Assembly: GCF_030053135.1 (NCBI RefSeq)
Contig: NZ_CP125652.1
Location: forward strand, 3,900,501-3,964,500
DNA: 64,000 nt
Direction of reading: 5' to 3'
From: Rhizobium sp. BT04
GTDB lineage: Bacteria > Pseudomonadota > Alphaproteobacteria > Rhizobiales > Rhizobiaceae
Shown here: positions 54,381 to 64,000 of the stretch, one piece after another
Layout: each line of letters opens with the position of its first letter
How positions within the stretch are numbered: the stretch's first letter is position 1
The notes under the pieces: generated by a model
What the model was told of the DNA's origin: nothing
The model's input: the letters and a program-made list of their open reading frames with translations, nothing else
The model's database searches: none
Program-made: the position numbers and the translations under genes

Positions 54381-55337
54381 ATGTCAGCTATCCCAGACCA
54401 TATGAACCCGAAGCGCTCCTTCCAGGCGCTGATCCTGACCCTGCATAGCTACTGGGCGGACAAGGGTTGCGCGGTGCTGCAGCCCTACGACATGGAAGTC
54501 GGCGCCGGCACCTTTCACCCGGCCACGACGCTGCGCGCCCTCGGCCCCAAGCCGTGGAAGGCGGCCTACGTCCAGCCCTCCCGCCGCCCGTCGGACGGCC
54601 GTTATGGCGAGAACCCGAACCGACTGCAGCATTATTACCAGTATCAGGTCATTCTGAAGCCGAACCCGCCCAACCTGCAGGAACTCTATCTCGGCTCGCT
54701 GGCCGCGATCGGTCTCGATCCGCTGCTGCACGATATCCGTTTCGTCGAAGACGACTGGGAAAGCCCGACGCTCGGCGCCTGGGGCCTCGGCTGGGAATGC
54801 TGGTGCGACGGCATGGAAGTCTCGCAGTTCACCTATTTCCAGCAGGTCTGCGGCATCGAATGCTCGCCGGTCGCAGGCGAATTGACATACGGTCTCGAGC
54901 GCTTGGCCATGTATGTCCAGGGCGTCGACAATGTTTATGACCTGAACTTCAACGGCCGCGAAGGCGACGAGAAGATCAGCTATGGCGACGTCTTCCTGCA
55001 GGCCGAGCAGGAATATTCGCGTCATAATTTCGAATTCGCCAATACCGAGATGCTGCATCGCCACTTCGTCGATGCCGAGAAGGAGTGCCGGGCACTGCTC
55101 GATGCCGGCGCGCCTGGTGACAACGCCAACCAGCGCCTGCACAAATGCGTCTTCCCGGCCTATGACCAATGCATCAAGGCCAGCCACGTCTTCAACCTGC
55201 TCGACGCCCGCGGCGTCATCTCGGTCACCGAGCGCCAGAGTTACATCCTGCGCGTTCGCACGCTTGCCAAGGCCTGCGGCGAAGCCTTCCTGCTGACCGA
55301 TGCCGGCGGCGTCAACCTGTCGAAAGAGGCGGCGTAA
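54381..55337 (+). CDS. glyQ: Glycyl-tRNA synthetase alpha chain
   Basis: 318 residues; class II alpha subunit of the alpha2-beta2 enzyme. Diagnostic parts: [30 protein letters not shown] (split: [25 protein letters not shown]), [19 protein letters not shown] and [16 protein letters not shown] 54381; ATG 54402 (MNPKRSF) also fits. The beta chain gene glyS does not follow within the 8.6 kb visible downstream. Confidence 0.96.
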   Translation: MSAIPDHMNPKRSFQALILTLHSYWADKGCAVLQPYDMEVGAGTFHPATTLRALGPKPWKAAYVQPSRRPSDGRYGENPNRLQHYYQYQVILKPNPPNLQELYLGSLAAIGLDPLLHDIRFVEDDWESPTLGAWGLGWECWCDGMEVSQFTYFQQVCGIECSPVAGELTYGLERLAMYVQGVDNVYDLNFNGREGDEKISYGDVFLQAEQEYSRHNFEFANTEMLHRHFVDAEKECRALLDAGAPGDNANQRLHKCVFPAYDQCIKASHVFNLLDARGVISVTERQSYILRVRTLAKACGEAFLLTDAGGVNLSKEAA

Positions 55338-55482
55338 AAGCCGCTTCTTTAAATTTCATCGCTTCCGAGACTGTGCGTCTTTTACGCGAGCCGCTCGATG
55401 ACTATCTTATCGGCTGTTTCGATCAGGTATAGATTCGGTCTGTCTTTTGAAGAGCGGTATTCTTTATTTTAAAATCCTATTC

Positions 55483-57280
55483 ATGAGCTTCGCAGGCGGG
55501 ATGCCGCGAATTTTCTCATGGCTCATGTCATGCGCAATTCTGGTCTTCCTGACCTCGTGTAGCGATTTTGACAAGGAGTTTACTGTCCAGTCGGCAAAAA
55601 GCGCGGTCAACGTGTCCCCCGACGGCACTGCCTTGGTTTCGGAACGCTTCGACATCTCCGTCAAGAAAGCGGAAAATTACGGCGGCGTTTACGTCGATAT
55701 ACCTCAACGTTTCACGGATGCGTCAGGCGGTGCTCACTGGCGGGATTTCAATCTGGTAACCGCCCAGCGTGACGGTGGTGACGAACATTACTTCAAAGAA
55801 AACAACGTGCCGGGCTATTCGATCTATATTGGCGAATGGCACTGCAAGAACTGTCGTGCCGACCTGCCCCCCGGCCCCGGCAACATAGAGATCGCTTACC
55901 GCCTGGGGCGCCTGGTCCGTGAGGAGGGCGATCGTCAGGTGCTTTTCCTCCCGGCCTATATGGGGCGCATTCACGGCCAGGGTGCGAGAAAGATCGTAAC
56001 TCTCACGATCCCGCCGGGCGGAGTGCTGCGCCGTTCGCATCTTGACCCGCCGGCCTACGAGATCACACAGAACGCACCGAACGAGATCCTGGTGTCCATT
56101 GCAGCAGGGAAGGGAGACCGGGTTCTGCCGGACATCGAGATCGACTATCCCCGAGGAACGTTCCTGAGTGGGACGAGCGACAAGCTCGTGCGCTGGTGGC
56201 TCTCCGACCACTTTCTCGCATTCATAAGCATTTTAGGGCCGCTGATCGCCAGTCTGTTTGTAGCGTTGAGATTGTCGCTCGGCCGGCGCTCGCCTCCAGC
56301 TTTGACAGGCCTCGATAGCAAAACGACGGAGGGCATATCCCCGGCGCTCGCCGCCTATCTGTTCCGAAACTGGAAGGCGGGTGCGGCAATGGCAGCTTTT
56401 ACGGCGTCTGTCTGCCATCTCGCAGTGAAGCGAAAGTTTCGCATTTCCGGCTTTGGCGAAGATGCCGAGGCTTCGGATTTGTCTGCCAAGCAAGCGCGCG
56501 GGAAACGCAAGGTGACCGGCGCCAGATGGTATAGCCTTCCCGATGCAACACGTCTGGTATTTGAGCGGATTGAAAGAGAGCGGCCTGTCGATGACAGGCG
56601 CAGGGTTCTATATGCCTGGTATGGCCTCGAAGATGAATTGCACAAGACAGTCGTTGCGGAATATCAGAAGCTCAGAGGCAAAGATCGGTGGGTTTCGCGA
56701 GCTATTTTCTCCATTCTGACTCTTGGCATTGCTGTCGCCTATTTTCTCGGGCCTTTTGATTTTTTCGGCAGCCATCTGCGGCATATTGCTGACGTCTTTG
56801 GGTGCCGTCTCGGCGTTGCTGCGCCCAGAGGAGCGCCCAAGCCTCGCGGACTTCAGGCAGGTATTGGGAGTATGTCTCGGTCTTCCGGTGCTGATGATTC
56901 TTTCGCTTTACTACATTGGGACCACCGAGGTGATCAGCGAGCAGCAGCCATATCTGGTGGCGATCTTGCTGGATATTGCGGGCATCATCGTCGTCGCGGC
57001 AACGCTGCGCGTGCCAACGCCGAAGCAGCGCGAGATCCGCGATAACGTGCTGAGTTTGGACCGTTATTTGCGGGGCGAGATTGATGGCCCGGCAATGTCG
57101 ACCGAGTGCTACGAGCACCATCTGCCGTTCGCTGTTGCGCTTGACGTCGAGCGTTGCTGGACGGAACGCTTCAATGTCTGGCGAGAGAGCGAAAGGATGG
57201 ATGCCTATGCTCCCGACTGGCGGATAAGCTCTTCGACCAAAGGTATTTTCAAAGTCTTCGTGAAATCGGCCGAAGAATGA
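55483..57280 (+). pseudogene. DUF2207 membrane protein gene with a frameshift
   Basis: Two frames together encode one DUF2207-like protein. The first (from about 55483) gives a lipoprotein-like signal (LVFLTSCSDF), a periplasmic part (ALVSERFDISVKKAENYGGV), membrane helices (FLAFISILGPLIASLFVALR) and a cytoplasmic part, then loses sense around 56740-56800 and stops at 57045. The second frame (+1; readable from about 56723 to 57280) continues with hydrophobic segments and a tail LPFAVALDVERCWTERFNVWRE that aligns with [21 protein letters not shown] of the intact paralogue at 59295-61229. So one base too many (or two too few) sits near 56725-56760, in T-rich runs. It lacks the Gly-rich tail of the paralogue. 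GC is visibly lower than in the neighbours. Confidence 0.8.
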
Positions 57281-57348
57281 CCACGCCAAGATGACTTTGT
57301 TATGCCGAATCACTAACGTGCGATCATCAAATCGGGGAGCTGATCTGC

Positions 57349-57900
57349 ATGTATGTGATACTGGCTATTATCGTTGTCATCGCACTCTACGTCGTCTTCA
57401 TCTATAACGGCCTGGTTCGCGCGCGGCAGATGGCGGAAGAGGCCTGGTCGGGCATCGACGTCCAGCTCAAGCGCCGCGCCGATCTGATCCCGAACCTGAT
57501 CGAGACGGTCAAGGGTTATGCCGCCCATGAAAAGACCACGCTCGAAGAGGTGGTTTCGCTCCGCAACAAGGCGCAGGCCGTGCCATCAGGCGATGTTGCG
57601 GGCAGGGCGCAGGCGGAAGGCCTGCTCGGCCAGGCGCTCGGCCGGGTTATCGCGCTCGCCGAAGCCTATCCCGATCTCAAGGCCAACCAGAACTTTGCCG
57701 AGCTCCAGGCCTCGCTCGAAACCATGGAAGGCGAGCTGCAGATGGCGCGGCGTTATTACAATGGCGCCGCCCGCGACCTGAACGTCAAGGTCGAAAGCTT
57801 CCCCTCCAATCTCGTCGCCGGCCAGTTCGGTTTTGCCAAGCGGGAATATTTCGAAATCACCAACGAGGCCGACCGCGCCGTCCCCAGCGTGAAATTCTGA
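57349..57900 (+). CDS. lemA: LemA family protein
   Basis: 183 residues: one N-terminal membrane helix (MYVILAIIVVIALYVVFIYN) and a helical bundle with NGLVRARQMAEEAWSGIDVQL, RRADLIPNLIETVKGYAAHE and the C-terminal REYFEITNEADRAVPSVKF, all family hallmarks. Function unknown; LemA is regularly found beside DUF2207/TPM-type membrane proteins, as here. 68 bases after the broken DUF2207 gene. Confidence 0.95.
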   Translation: MYVILAIIVVIALYVVFIYNGLVRARQMAEEAWSGIDVQLKRRADLIPNLIETVKGYAAHEKTTLEEVVSLRNKAQAVPSGDVAGRAQAEGLLGQALGRVIALAEAYPDLKANQNFAELQASLETMEGELQMARRYYNGAARDLNVKVESFPSNLVAGQFGFAKREYFEITNEADRAVPSVKF

Positions 57901-57973
57901 CGATCCGGCATTTTGCCTTTGCGAGAAAGAGATTAAGAGCAAGGGCAGATTTGCGGCCGGAAAGGGTCGTCTC

Positions 57974-59254
57974 ATGGACGGAAGACATAGCATGAAAAGC
58001 ACAGCCAAACTCACAATCATCCCGCCGGGCAAGCCGCTTTCGGGTCGCGCCATGCCGCCGGGCTCCAAGTCGATCACCAACCGCGCACTGCTGCTGGCAG
58101 GCCTTGCCAAAGGCACGAGCCGGTTGACGGGTGCGCTGAAGAGCGACGATACGCGTTACATGGCTGATGCGCTACGTGCCATGGGGGTTTCGATCGACGA
58201 GCCCGATGACACCACCTTCGTCGTCACCGGCAGCGGCAGGCTCAAGCCGCCGAAGGCTCCGCTCTTCCTCGGCAATGCCGGCACGGCGACACGCTTCCTG
58301 ACGGCGGCCGCCGCCCTTGTCGACGGCACCGTCATCGTCGATGGCGACGAGCACATGCGCAAGCGCCCGATCGGCCCGCTGGTCGAGGCGATGCGCACGC
58401 TCGGCATCGACGTCACCGCCGAGACTGGCTGCCCGCCGGTCACCGTCAAGGGCACCGGCCGCTTCCAGGCCGATCGCATCCGCATCGATGGTGGCCTGTC
58501 CAGCCAGTATGTTTCGGCGCTGCTGATGATGGCAGCCGGCGGCGACCGGCCGGTCGACATCGAACTCGTCGGCGAGGATATCGGCGCGCTCGGCTATATC
58601 GATCTGACCACGGCGGCGATGAAGGCTTTCGGCGCCAAGGTCGAGAAGACCAGCCCGGTCACCTGGCGCGTCGAGCCGACCGGCTACCGCGCCGCCGATT
58701 TCATCGTCGAGCCGGATGCCTCGGCCGCGACCTATCTCTGGGCTGCCGAGGTTCTCACCGGCGGCGCGATCGATCTCGGTGTTCCCTCCGATACCTTCTC
58801 GCAGCCGGATGCGCGCGCCTATGACATCATCGCCAAATTCCCGCATCTGCCGGCAGAGATCGACGGCTCGCAGATGCAGGATGCCGTTCCGACGCTGGCC
58901 GTGCTTGCCGCCTTCAACCAGACGCCGGTTCGCTTCGTCGGCATCGCCAACCTGCGCGTCAAGGAATGTGACCGCATCCGGGCGCTGTCCACCGGCCTCA
59001 ACCGCATTATTTCGGGGCTTGCCCGCGAAGAGGGCGACGATCTGATCGTGAGCTCCGATCCAGCCCTTGCGGGCAAACGCCTGCCGGCCGAGATCGACAG
59101 CTTCGCCGATCACCGCATCGCCATGAGTTTCGCGCTCGCCGGCCTGAAGATCGACGGCATCACCATTCTCGATCCCGATTGCGTCGGCAAAACCTTCCCG
59201 GCCTATTGGCGCACACTCGCCGCCCTCGGCGTGACATATCAGGACAACGATTGA
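57974..59254 (+). CDS. aroA: EPSP synthase (3-phosphoshikimate 1-carboxyvinyltransferase), class I-like
   Basis: 426 residues; makes EPSP from shikimate 3-phosphate and PEP. Key residues: [15 protein letters not shown] (Lys), [22 protein letters not shown] (Arg), [17 protein letters not shown] (Asp), [11 protein letters not shown] (Arg), [10 protein letters not shown] (His) and VGKTFPAYW (Lys), aligning with the E. coli-type enzyme. Class II (CP4-like) enzymes of Rhizobiaceae instead read NAATGCR at the PEP loop. Start ATG 57974 after GGAAAGGG, or ATG 57992 (MKSTAKL). It lies between lemA and a DUF2207 gene, not in an aromatic-pathway context. Confidence 0.93.
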   Translation: MDGRHSMKSTAKLTIIPPGKPLSGRAMPPGSKSITNRALLLAGLAKGTSRLTGALKSDDTRYMADALRAMGVSIDEPDDTTFVVTGSGRLKPPKAPLFLGNAGTATRFLTAAAALVDGTVIVDGDEHMRKRPIGPLVEAMRTLGIDVTAETGCPPVTVKGTGRFQADRIRIDGGLSSQYVSALLMMAAGGDRPVDIELVGEDIGALGYIDLTTAAMKAFGAKVEKTSPVTWRVEPTGYRAADFIVEPDASAATYLWAAEVLTGGAIDLGVPSDTFSQPDARAYDIIAKFPHLPAEIDGSQMQDAVPTLAVLAAFNQTPVRFVGIANLRVKECDRIRALSTGLNRIISGLAREEGDDLIVSSDPALAGKRLPAEIDSFADHRIAMSFALAGLKIDGITILDPDCVGKTFPAYWRTLAALGVTYQDND

Positions 59255-59294
59255 CGGAAAACACGCAGCCGAGGCTGCCGGCGGGGAGACTGGG

Positions 59295-61229
59295 ATGGGG
59301 CGTCGGCTTTTCGGATTGTGTTTTGCACTGCTGTTGATGCTTGCCGCTCCGGCTGCCTTTGCCGCCGAGGTGATCGACAGTTTCGCCTCCGACATCGCGC
59401 TCGAAAAAAGCGGTGCGATGACGGTGACGGAAACAATCACCGTCAATGCCGAGGGCAACAGGATCAACCACGGCATCTTCCGTGACTTCCCGCTCTATTT
59501 CACCGATGCCTCAGGCCGCCGCCGCAGCGTCGATTTCGATATGGTGTCGGTCCAGCGCGACGGTGCTAACGAGCCTTGGCATACGGAATCGATCTCGGGC
59601 GGCATCCGCATTTATGCCGGTTCTGCCGATGTGACGGTGACGCCGGGCCGTCATCGCTACGTCTTCACCTACAGAACCAACCGCCAGATCCGCTATTTCG
59701 ACGATCATGACGAGCTCTATTGGAACGTCACCGGTAATGGCTGGATCTTCCCGATCCGCTCGGCGACGGCCACGGTGACGCTGCCGCCGGGTGTCACTGC
59801 CACCGAGACGACCTTCTTCACCGGCCGGCAGGGCGCAACTGGAAAGAACGCCCGCGCCAGCGAGGCCGGCGCCGGCATCGTTTTTTCCACCACCGCGCCT
59901 CTCGGTCCTAACGAAGGTCTGACTTTCGCGATCCGCATGCCGAAGGGCTCGATCGATCCGCCGAGCACGGATATGGAAAGCACATGGTGGCTGAAGGACA
60001 ACCGCGATTATTTCATCGGCTTCGGCGGCCTGATCCTGGTTTTCGCCTATTATCTCAGATCATGGCTGAAGGTCGGCCGCGATCCTGCCCGCGGCGTCGT
60101 CGTGCCACGCTGGGACGCGCCTGACGGCATTTCGCCGGCACTGGTCAACTACATCGACAATAAGGGCTTTTCCGGCGAGGGCTGGACCGCCCTTTCCGCC
60201 ACCGCGCTCAATCTTGCGGTTCGCGGTTACGTCAAGCTCGAAGATCTGAAGAATTCGATTGTCATCCGCGGCACCGGCAAGGCGCTCGGCAAAGAGAAAT
60301 TCCAGGCCGGCGAGATCGAACTGCTGAAGGCCGCTGGCGGCGCCGGCAAGACGCTGACGATCGACAAGGCCAATGGCGAGCGGGTGAAGTCCGTTGGACA
60401 GGCTTTCCGCTCGGCGATCGAGAAAGAGCACCGCGGCAAATATTACAATTCCAACCTCGGTTATACCACGGGCGGCATTGCGCTCAGCGCCGCCGCCCTG
60501 GTGGCGCTGTTCGTCTTTGGGTCGCTGCAGCCCGACACCATCGCGCTGATGCTGATCCCGATCGGCATCTCGGTCTTTGTCGCGGTGTTCGTCGCCGGCT
60601 TCGTCAGGTCGCTGCATCGCGGCAGGTCGCTGTTCGGCAAGATTATCGCCATCATTGCCACGGCGATCGGCGTTTTCGTCGGCATCAGCATCCTGGCGAC
60701 CGTGGTCCTGGCGCTTGCCTCGTCGCTGGTGGAACTGCATGAAACGCCGATGCTCTTTGCCGTCGGCGGCATAGTACTGCTCAACATCCTCTATTTCTTC
60801 ATCATGGGCGCTCCGACCCCGCTCGGCGCCAAGATGATGGATGGCATAGACGGCTTGCGCCAATATCTGACGCTGGCCGAGAAGGATCGGATGAACACGG
60901 CAGGCGCCCCACAAATGTCGCCGCAGCATTTCGAGACGCTGCTGCCCTATGCGGTGGCGCTCGGCGTCGAAAAGCCGTGGTCGCGCACCTTCGAAACCTG
61001 GCTTGCGGCCGCTGCCGCCGGTGCGGCTGCGGCCTATACGCCCGCCTGGTATTCCGGCAATTTCAACAGCGGCAGCTTTTCCGATCGTATCGGCGGCTTT
61101 TCCTCGTCGATGGCCTCGACCATCGCGTCGACGATTCCGGCACCGCCGCCGTCGAGCTCATCCTCCGGTTTTTCCGGCGGCGGCTCGTCGGGCGGCGGCG
61201 GCGGAGGCGGGGGAGGCGGCGGCTGGTAA
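59295..61229 (+). CDS. DUF2207 membrane protein, intact, Gly-rich tail
   Basis: 644 residues. Signal peptide ([20 protein letters not shown]), beta-rich periplasmic domain ([33 protein letters not shown]), a membrane helix near residue 238 ([16 protein letters not shown]), cytoplasmic part with [15 protein letters not shown], several helices at about 390-500, and a C-terminal [18 protein letters not shown] tail. DUF2207 proteins are typical LemA partners; the Gly/Ser tail ending in aromatic W is characteristic. Begins 40 bases after aroA. Confidence 0.9.
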   Translation: MGRRLFGLCFALLLMLAAPAAFAAEVIDSFASDIALEKSGAMTVTETITVNAEGNRINHGIFRDFPLYFTDASGRRRSVDFDMVSVQRDGANEPWHTESISGGIRIYAGSADVTVTPGRHRYVFTYRTNRQIRYFDDHDELYWNVTGNGWIFPIRSATATVTLPPGVTATETTFFTGRQGATGKNARASEAGAGIVFSTTAPLGPNEGLTFAIRMPKGSIDPPSTDMESTWWLKDNRDYFIGFGGLILVFAYYLRSWLKVGRDPARGVVVPRWDAPDGISPALVNYIDNKGFSGEGWTALSATALNLAVRGYVKLEDLKNSIVIRGTGKALGKEKFQAGEIELLKAAGGAGKTLTIDKANGERVKSVGQAFRSAIEKEHRGKYYNSNLGYTTGGIALSAAALVALFVFGSLQPDTIALMLIPIGISVFVAVFVAGFVRSLHRGRSLFGKIIAIIATAIGVFVGISILATVVLALASSLVELHETPMLFAVGGIVLLNILYFFIMGAPTPLGAKMMDGIDGLRQYLTLAEKDRMNTAGAPQMSPQHFETLLPYAVALGVEKPWSRTFETWLAAAAAGAAAAYTPAWYSGNFNSGSFSDRIGGFSSSMASTIASTIPAPPPSSSSSGFSGGGSSGGGGGGGGGGGW

Positions 61230-61294
61230 GCTTTCCCGCTTGACCTTTTAGCCCTTGGCCCTTAACCGCCAGGGGCAAAAGGAAAGGGTTGCGC

Positions 61295-62566
61295 ATGAAG
61301 GTTCTGTTGATCGGATCGGGCGGACGTGAGCATGCGCTCGCCTGGAAGCTGGCGCAATCGCCGTTGATGAGCGAATTCTACGCCGCGCCCGGCAATCCCG
61401 GCATTGGCGAACACGCCGTCCTCGTGCCCATCGACATCGAGGATCACGAGGCGGTCGCCGCCTTCTGCAAGGACAAGGCGATCGATTTCGTCGTCGTCGG
61501 CCCGGAAGCGCCGCTGGTGGCCGGCCTCGCCGACCGGCTGCGCGCCGATGGTCTTGTGGTTTTCGGTCCTTCCGCTGCTGCCGCCCAGCTCGAAGGCTCC
61601 AAGGGCTTCACCAAGGATATCTGCGCCCGTTACGGCATTCCCACAGGCGCCTATCAGCGTTTCAACAATGCGCCGAAGGCCAAGGCCTATATCCGCGCTC
61701 AAGGCGCGCCGATCGTCGTCAAGGCCGATGGCCTTGCCGCCGGCAAGGGCGTGACGGTGGCGATGACGCTGGATGAAGCCTTGGCCGCGGTCGACGACTG
61801 CTTCGAGGGCGCCTTTGGCGCCGCCGGCGCCGAAGTCGTCGTCGAAGCCTATCTCGACGGCGAGGAGGCGAGCTTCTTCTGCCTCTGCGATGGAAAACAT
61901 GTGCTGCCGCTCGCAACCGCCCAGGACCACAAGCGGGTGGGCGAGGGCGATACCGGCGTCAATACCGGCGGCATGGGCGCCTATTCGCCGGCGCCCGTGA
62001 TGACTGCCGAGATGGTCGAGCGTACCATGAAGGAGATCATCGAGCCGACGATGCGCGGCATGGCCGAGAGCGGTCATCCCTTCTCCGGCGTGTTTTTCGC
62101 CGGGCTGATGATCACCCGGAAGGGGCCGGAGCTGATCGAATACAATGTCCGCTTCGGCGATCCCGAATGCCAGGTGATGATGATGCGGTTGAAGAGCGAT
62201 CTGCTGCCGCTGCTGCTTGCCACCGCCAACGGCACGCTCGATCAGGTAACCGCAGAATGGAACGACGATCCGGCCCTGACGGTGGTCATGGCCTCCAAGG
62301 GTTATCCCGCCGCCTACGAGAAGAACACGCCGATCCTTTCCCTGCCGGATGCGGGCGAGGGCGAGAAGGTGTTTCATGCCGGCACGGCTCTGAAGGACGG
62401 CGTGCTGGTCGCGACCGGCGGCCGTGTGCTCAACGTCACCGCCACGGGCGGCACGGTGGCCGCGGCCAAGGACCGGGCCTACGCGCTGCTCGACAAGGTG
62501 AGATGGGAAAACGGCTTCTGCCGGCGCGACATCGGCTGGCGGGCAATCGAGCGCGAAAAAGCCTGA
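61295..62566 (+). CDS. purD: Phosphoribosylamine-glycine ligase
   Basis: 423 residues, ATG 61295 with GGAAAGGG upstream. Second step of purine synthesis (PRA + glycine + ATP to GAR). N-terminal [22 protein letters not shown]-grasp segment [20 protein letters not shown], and [13 protein letters not shown] / [12 protein letters not shown]. Length as usual. Confidence 0.97.
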   Translation: MKVLLIGSGGREHALAWKLAQSPLMSEFYAAPGNPGIGEHAVLVPIDIEDHEAVAAFCKDKAIDFVVVGPEAPLVAGLADRLRADGLVVFGPSAAAAQLEGSKGFTKDICARYGIPTGAYQRFNNAPKAKAYIRAQGAPIVVKADGLAAGKGVTVAMTLDEALAAVDDCFEGAFGAAGAEVVVEAYLDGEEASFFCLCDGKHVLPLATAQDHKRVGEGDTGVNTGGMGAYSPAPVMTAEMVERTMKEIIEPTMRGMAESGHPFSGVFFAGLMITRKGPELIEYNVRFGDPECQVMMMRLKSDLLPLLLATANGTLDQVTAEWNDDPALTVVMASKGYPAAYEKNTPILSLPDAGEGEKVFHAGTALKDGVLVATGGRVLNVTATGGTVAAAKDRAYALLDKVRWENGFCRRDIGWRAIEREKA

Positions 62567-62671
62567 GATACGGTATAAACCACCGCATTCTTTAAATTTT
62601 TACCCTTTCCCCTGACGGGATGGAAACAAAGCTCCGTTATACCGCCCCTACGGTAAGACGGAGGTGCGTTG

Positions 62672-63133
62672 ATGCGTCAGATTTTCCTCGGTGCGGCAAT
62701 CCTGCTGATGGCAGGCTCAGCAATGGCGTCCTCGATAGAGGTGGTCGGCAAGACTGCTCCGCGCGCTGAAGGCAGCATCGTCACCGAAAGCTGTGCCGAT
62801 TGCCCGCCGCTCCAGGCCGAGCTGACCAAGAAGGACTATACGGTGCCGGAACTGAAGCCCGGCGTCCTCCAGGCGAGTGAAATCCGTGATGTCGGCGGCG
62901 AAAAGAAGATCTACCGCACCGAAGGCTGGATGGGCGGCTCGCCGGTCGTCTTCGTCAGCAAGGCGACCCCGGAAGCGATGGTTGCGGCAGCACCGTCCGC
63001 CCCGCCGGCTGACGGCATCGACATGAACGCCCAGACCGCGGCCGTCATCGGCGGCGACGTCAAGCCTGTTGCAGCTGGCATGACTGAACAGCCGGCAACC
63101 CTCAACGTTTCCGAATTCAAGCTGCGTTTCTAA
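62672..63133 (+). CDS. Small secreted protein (HPE1-like domain?)
   Basis: 153 residues from ATG 62672, with GGAGG 8-12 bases upstream. Signal peptide MRQIFLGAAILLMAGSAMAS. Mature part has a CADCPPL pair of Cys and EIRDVGGEKKIYRTEGWMGGSPVVFVSK. I recall similar rhizobial proteins labelled HPE1-like plant-virulence-effector domain proteins; this is recollection and does not show any role in virulence. A terminator follows 63 bases after the stop. Confidence 0.7.
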   Translation: MRQIFLGAAILLMAGSAMASSIEVVGKTAPRAEGSIVTESCADCPPLQAELTKKDYTVPELKPGVLQASEIRDVGGEKKIYRTEGWMGGSPVVFVSKATPEAMVAAAPSAPPADGIDMNAQTAAVIGGDVKPVAAGMTEQPATLNVSEFKLRF

Positions 63134-63195
63134 AAAGTTCCCTGCCCCCGCCTGATCAAGGTTTCGATCGTTTGGGGGTCCACCGCAGGTGGGCC

Positions 63196-63236
63196 GAATG
63201 CACCCTCGATGAGCAGCGGGGGTGCATTCCTGTTTT
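63196..63236 (+). terminator. Rho-independent terminator
   Basis: GAATGCACCC (63196-63205), 14-base loop, GGGTGCATTC (63220-63229), followed by CTGTTTT. Closes the transcript of the small secreted protein gene. Confidence 0.85.
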
Positions 63237-63517
63237 GATAGGGCTGGGCAAGCTGAAATTTCCAACACGAGCGATCTTGCGATCATCGGATGAAATCCGA
63301 CGCTGCGCTGTATAATTTGACCCCTTGATTTTTAGGGAAATCTGCATCGCTTTTAATAAAGTTAAAGCTTTTTTATAGGGTGGGCATCAATTGTAACTTA
63401 CCCGGTCGCAGCATGTTTGTTTTAGCAGCGGTAGACGCGCGGCCTTGTTTGGCGCGCTCGCACAGGCGGTAGAAAACCGCACCGGAATGCAGCCCACCAT
63501 TCCCGTTGCGAGGCGTC
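63237..63517 (+). other. AT-rich leader/promoter region of the chemoreceptor gene
   Basis: 281 bases, clearly richer in A and T than the surroundings (e.g. TTTTAATAAAGTTAAAGC around 63353-63370), as expected for a promoter region. No specific box could be fixed. Confidence 0.4.
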
Positions 63518-64000
63518 ATGAAAAATTTGAAGATATCGAAGCAGCTCATACTGCTGGTCGTCGGCCTGATGATTGCTTTTGCGATCGCCACGTCCCTGCA
63601 GATCCGCTCCTCGGTCGATGCGATCTATAAGGAGCGCTACGACATGCTCCGCGCCGAGGTTCAATCGGCGGTGTCCGTTCTCAAGCTTTACCAGGCCAAG
63701 GTAACCGCGGGCGAAATGACGCTCGAGGATGCCCAGAAGCAGGCCTACGCCACCGTCAACGGGATGAAATACGATCCCGACGGCTATTTCTTCGGCTATA
63801 GCTACGACGTCCAGATGATGTTCCACTACGATGCGGCGAAAGTCGGGCAGAACCTCAAGGGTCAGGCCGACAGCAAAGGCAAGCTCTACCGCGAAGAGCT
63901 GGTCAAGCTCGGGCAGCAGGGCGGCGGCCTCGTCGAATTTTATTCCACCAGTAAACCGGGCCAGCCGGCCGGTGATTACCGCAAGACGGCCTATGGCCAG
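63518..64000 (+). CDS. Methyl-accepting chemotaxis protein, N-terminal Cache part (runs off the window edge)
   Basis: 161 codons, open to the end of the window. N-terminal membrane helix (QLILLVVGLMIAFAIATSLQ), then a periplasmic single-Cache (sCache_2) sensor domain: LRAEVQSAVSVLKLYQAKV, AYATVNGMKYDPDGYFFGYS and MMFHYDAAKVGQNLKGQAD. Such domains sense small organic acids and are normally followed by a second helix, HAMP and the signalling domain, which would be beyond position 64000. A chemoreceptor is the most likely product; a Cache histidine kinase or cyclase is possible. Confidence 0.8.
   Translation, partial: MKNLKISKQLILLVVGLMIAFAIATSLQIRSSVDAIYKERYDMLRAEVQSAVSVLKLYQAKVTAGEMTLEDAQKQAYATVNGMKYDPDGYFFGYSYDVQMMFHYDAAKVGQNLKGQADSKGKLYREELVKLGQQGGGLVEFYSTSKPGQPAGDYRKTAYGQ

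Noticed and set aside
63353..63370. TTAA-N5-TTAA as a CtrA site before the chemoreceptor gene
   Set aside because: The spacer is 5 rather than 7 bases, so it does not fit the CtrA full site.

Overview
The window looks like a stretch of chromosome from a fast-growing rhizobium, most likely the Rhizobium leguminosarum/etli group. This is inferred from gene content and order, high GC, GTG/TTG starts, F0 ATP synthase genes with separate b and b' subunits and no F1 genes alongside, and rhizobial intergenic mosaic (RIME-like) and short palindromic repeats. No tRNA, rRNA, CRISPR, prophage or insertion sequence was seen. Most of the window is core housekeeping.

Layout. 1-1.2 kb: 5' part of groEL and all of groES on the minus strand behind a promoter and CIRCE element. 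1.4-3.3 kb: HAD phosphatase and ribF. 3.3-4 kb: a Phd/VapC-type toxin-antitoxin pair. 4.3-12.3 kb: ileS, a lipoprotein, tadA divergent from rluB-rsmD, and a patatin. 12.3-15 kb: VOC-EVE pair and a CPA2 antiporter. 15.2-23.3 kb: pmbA/tldE, a cysQ-like phosphatase, DUF4170, waaA, a HAD phosphatase, lpxK, DUF2093 and mutL, partly an envelope/lipid A block. 23.5-26.9 kb: a PAS-PAS-receiver protein lacking a kinase domain, with a CtrA-type box upstream, then a GGDEF/EAL protein. 26.9-27.6 kb: a secreted PRC-barrel protein. 27.8-31.9 kb: a four-gene sugar-acid operon (SDR, dgoK, dgoA, SMP-30 lactonase) divergent from an IclR regulator. 32.1-39.5 kb: LuxR-type regulator, a gene-free stretch with a sigma54-type promoter and strong hairpins, mrp, corA, kup and a SleB-like hydrolase. 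39.7-42.5 kb: atpIBEF'F with promoter and terminator. 42.5-53 kb: rnhB, a radical SAM protein, a small glycosyltransferase, a small secreted protein, moaB, ispE, a TPR protein, polyprenyl diphosphate synthase, DUF2007, a tRNA methyltransferase and mntH. 53-61.2 kb: an S49 peptidase, glyQ, then an unusual block: a frame-broken DUF2207 gene, lemA, a class I-like aroA and an intact DUF2207 gene. 61.3-64 kb: purD, a small secreted protein, and the 5' part of a Cache chemoreceptor.

Genes that work together: SDR, lactonase, DgoK and DgoA would form an oxidative sugar pathway (De Ley-Doudoroff type) ending in pyruvate and glyceraldehyde 3-phosphate, but no dehydratase is present here. WaaA and LpxK both serve lipid A-Kdo synthesis. 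LemA and DUF2207 proteins commonly travel together; aroA sits inside their cluster.

Best leads: (1) the DUF2207/lemA/aroA block with one broken DUF2207 copy and an EPSP synthase unlike the class II enzyme expected in this group; (2) the kinase-less PAS-PAS-receiver gene with a perfect CtrA box next to a c-di-GMP gene; (3) the sigma54-type promoter and two long hairpins between luxR and mrp. No new defence or mobile system was found. All family assignments come from reading the sequence, without searches.
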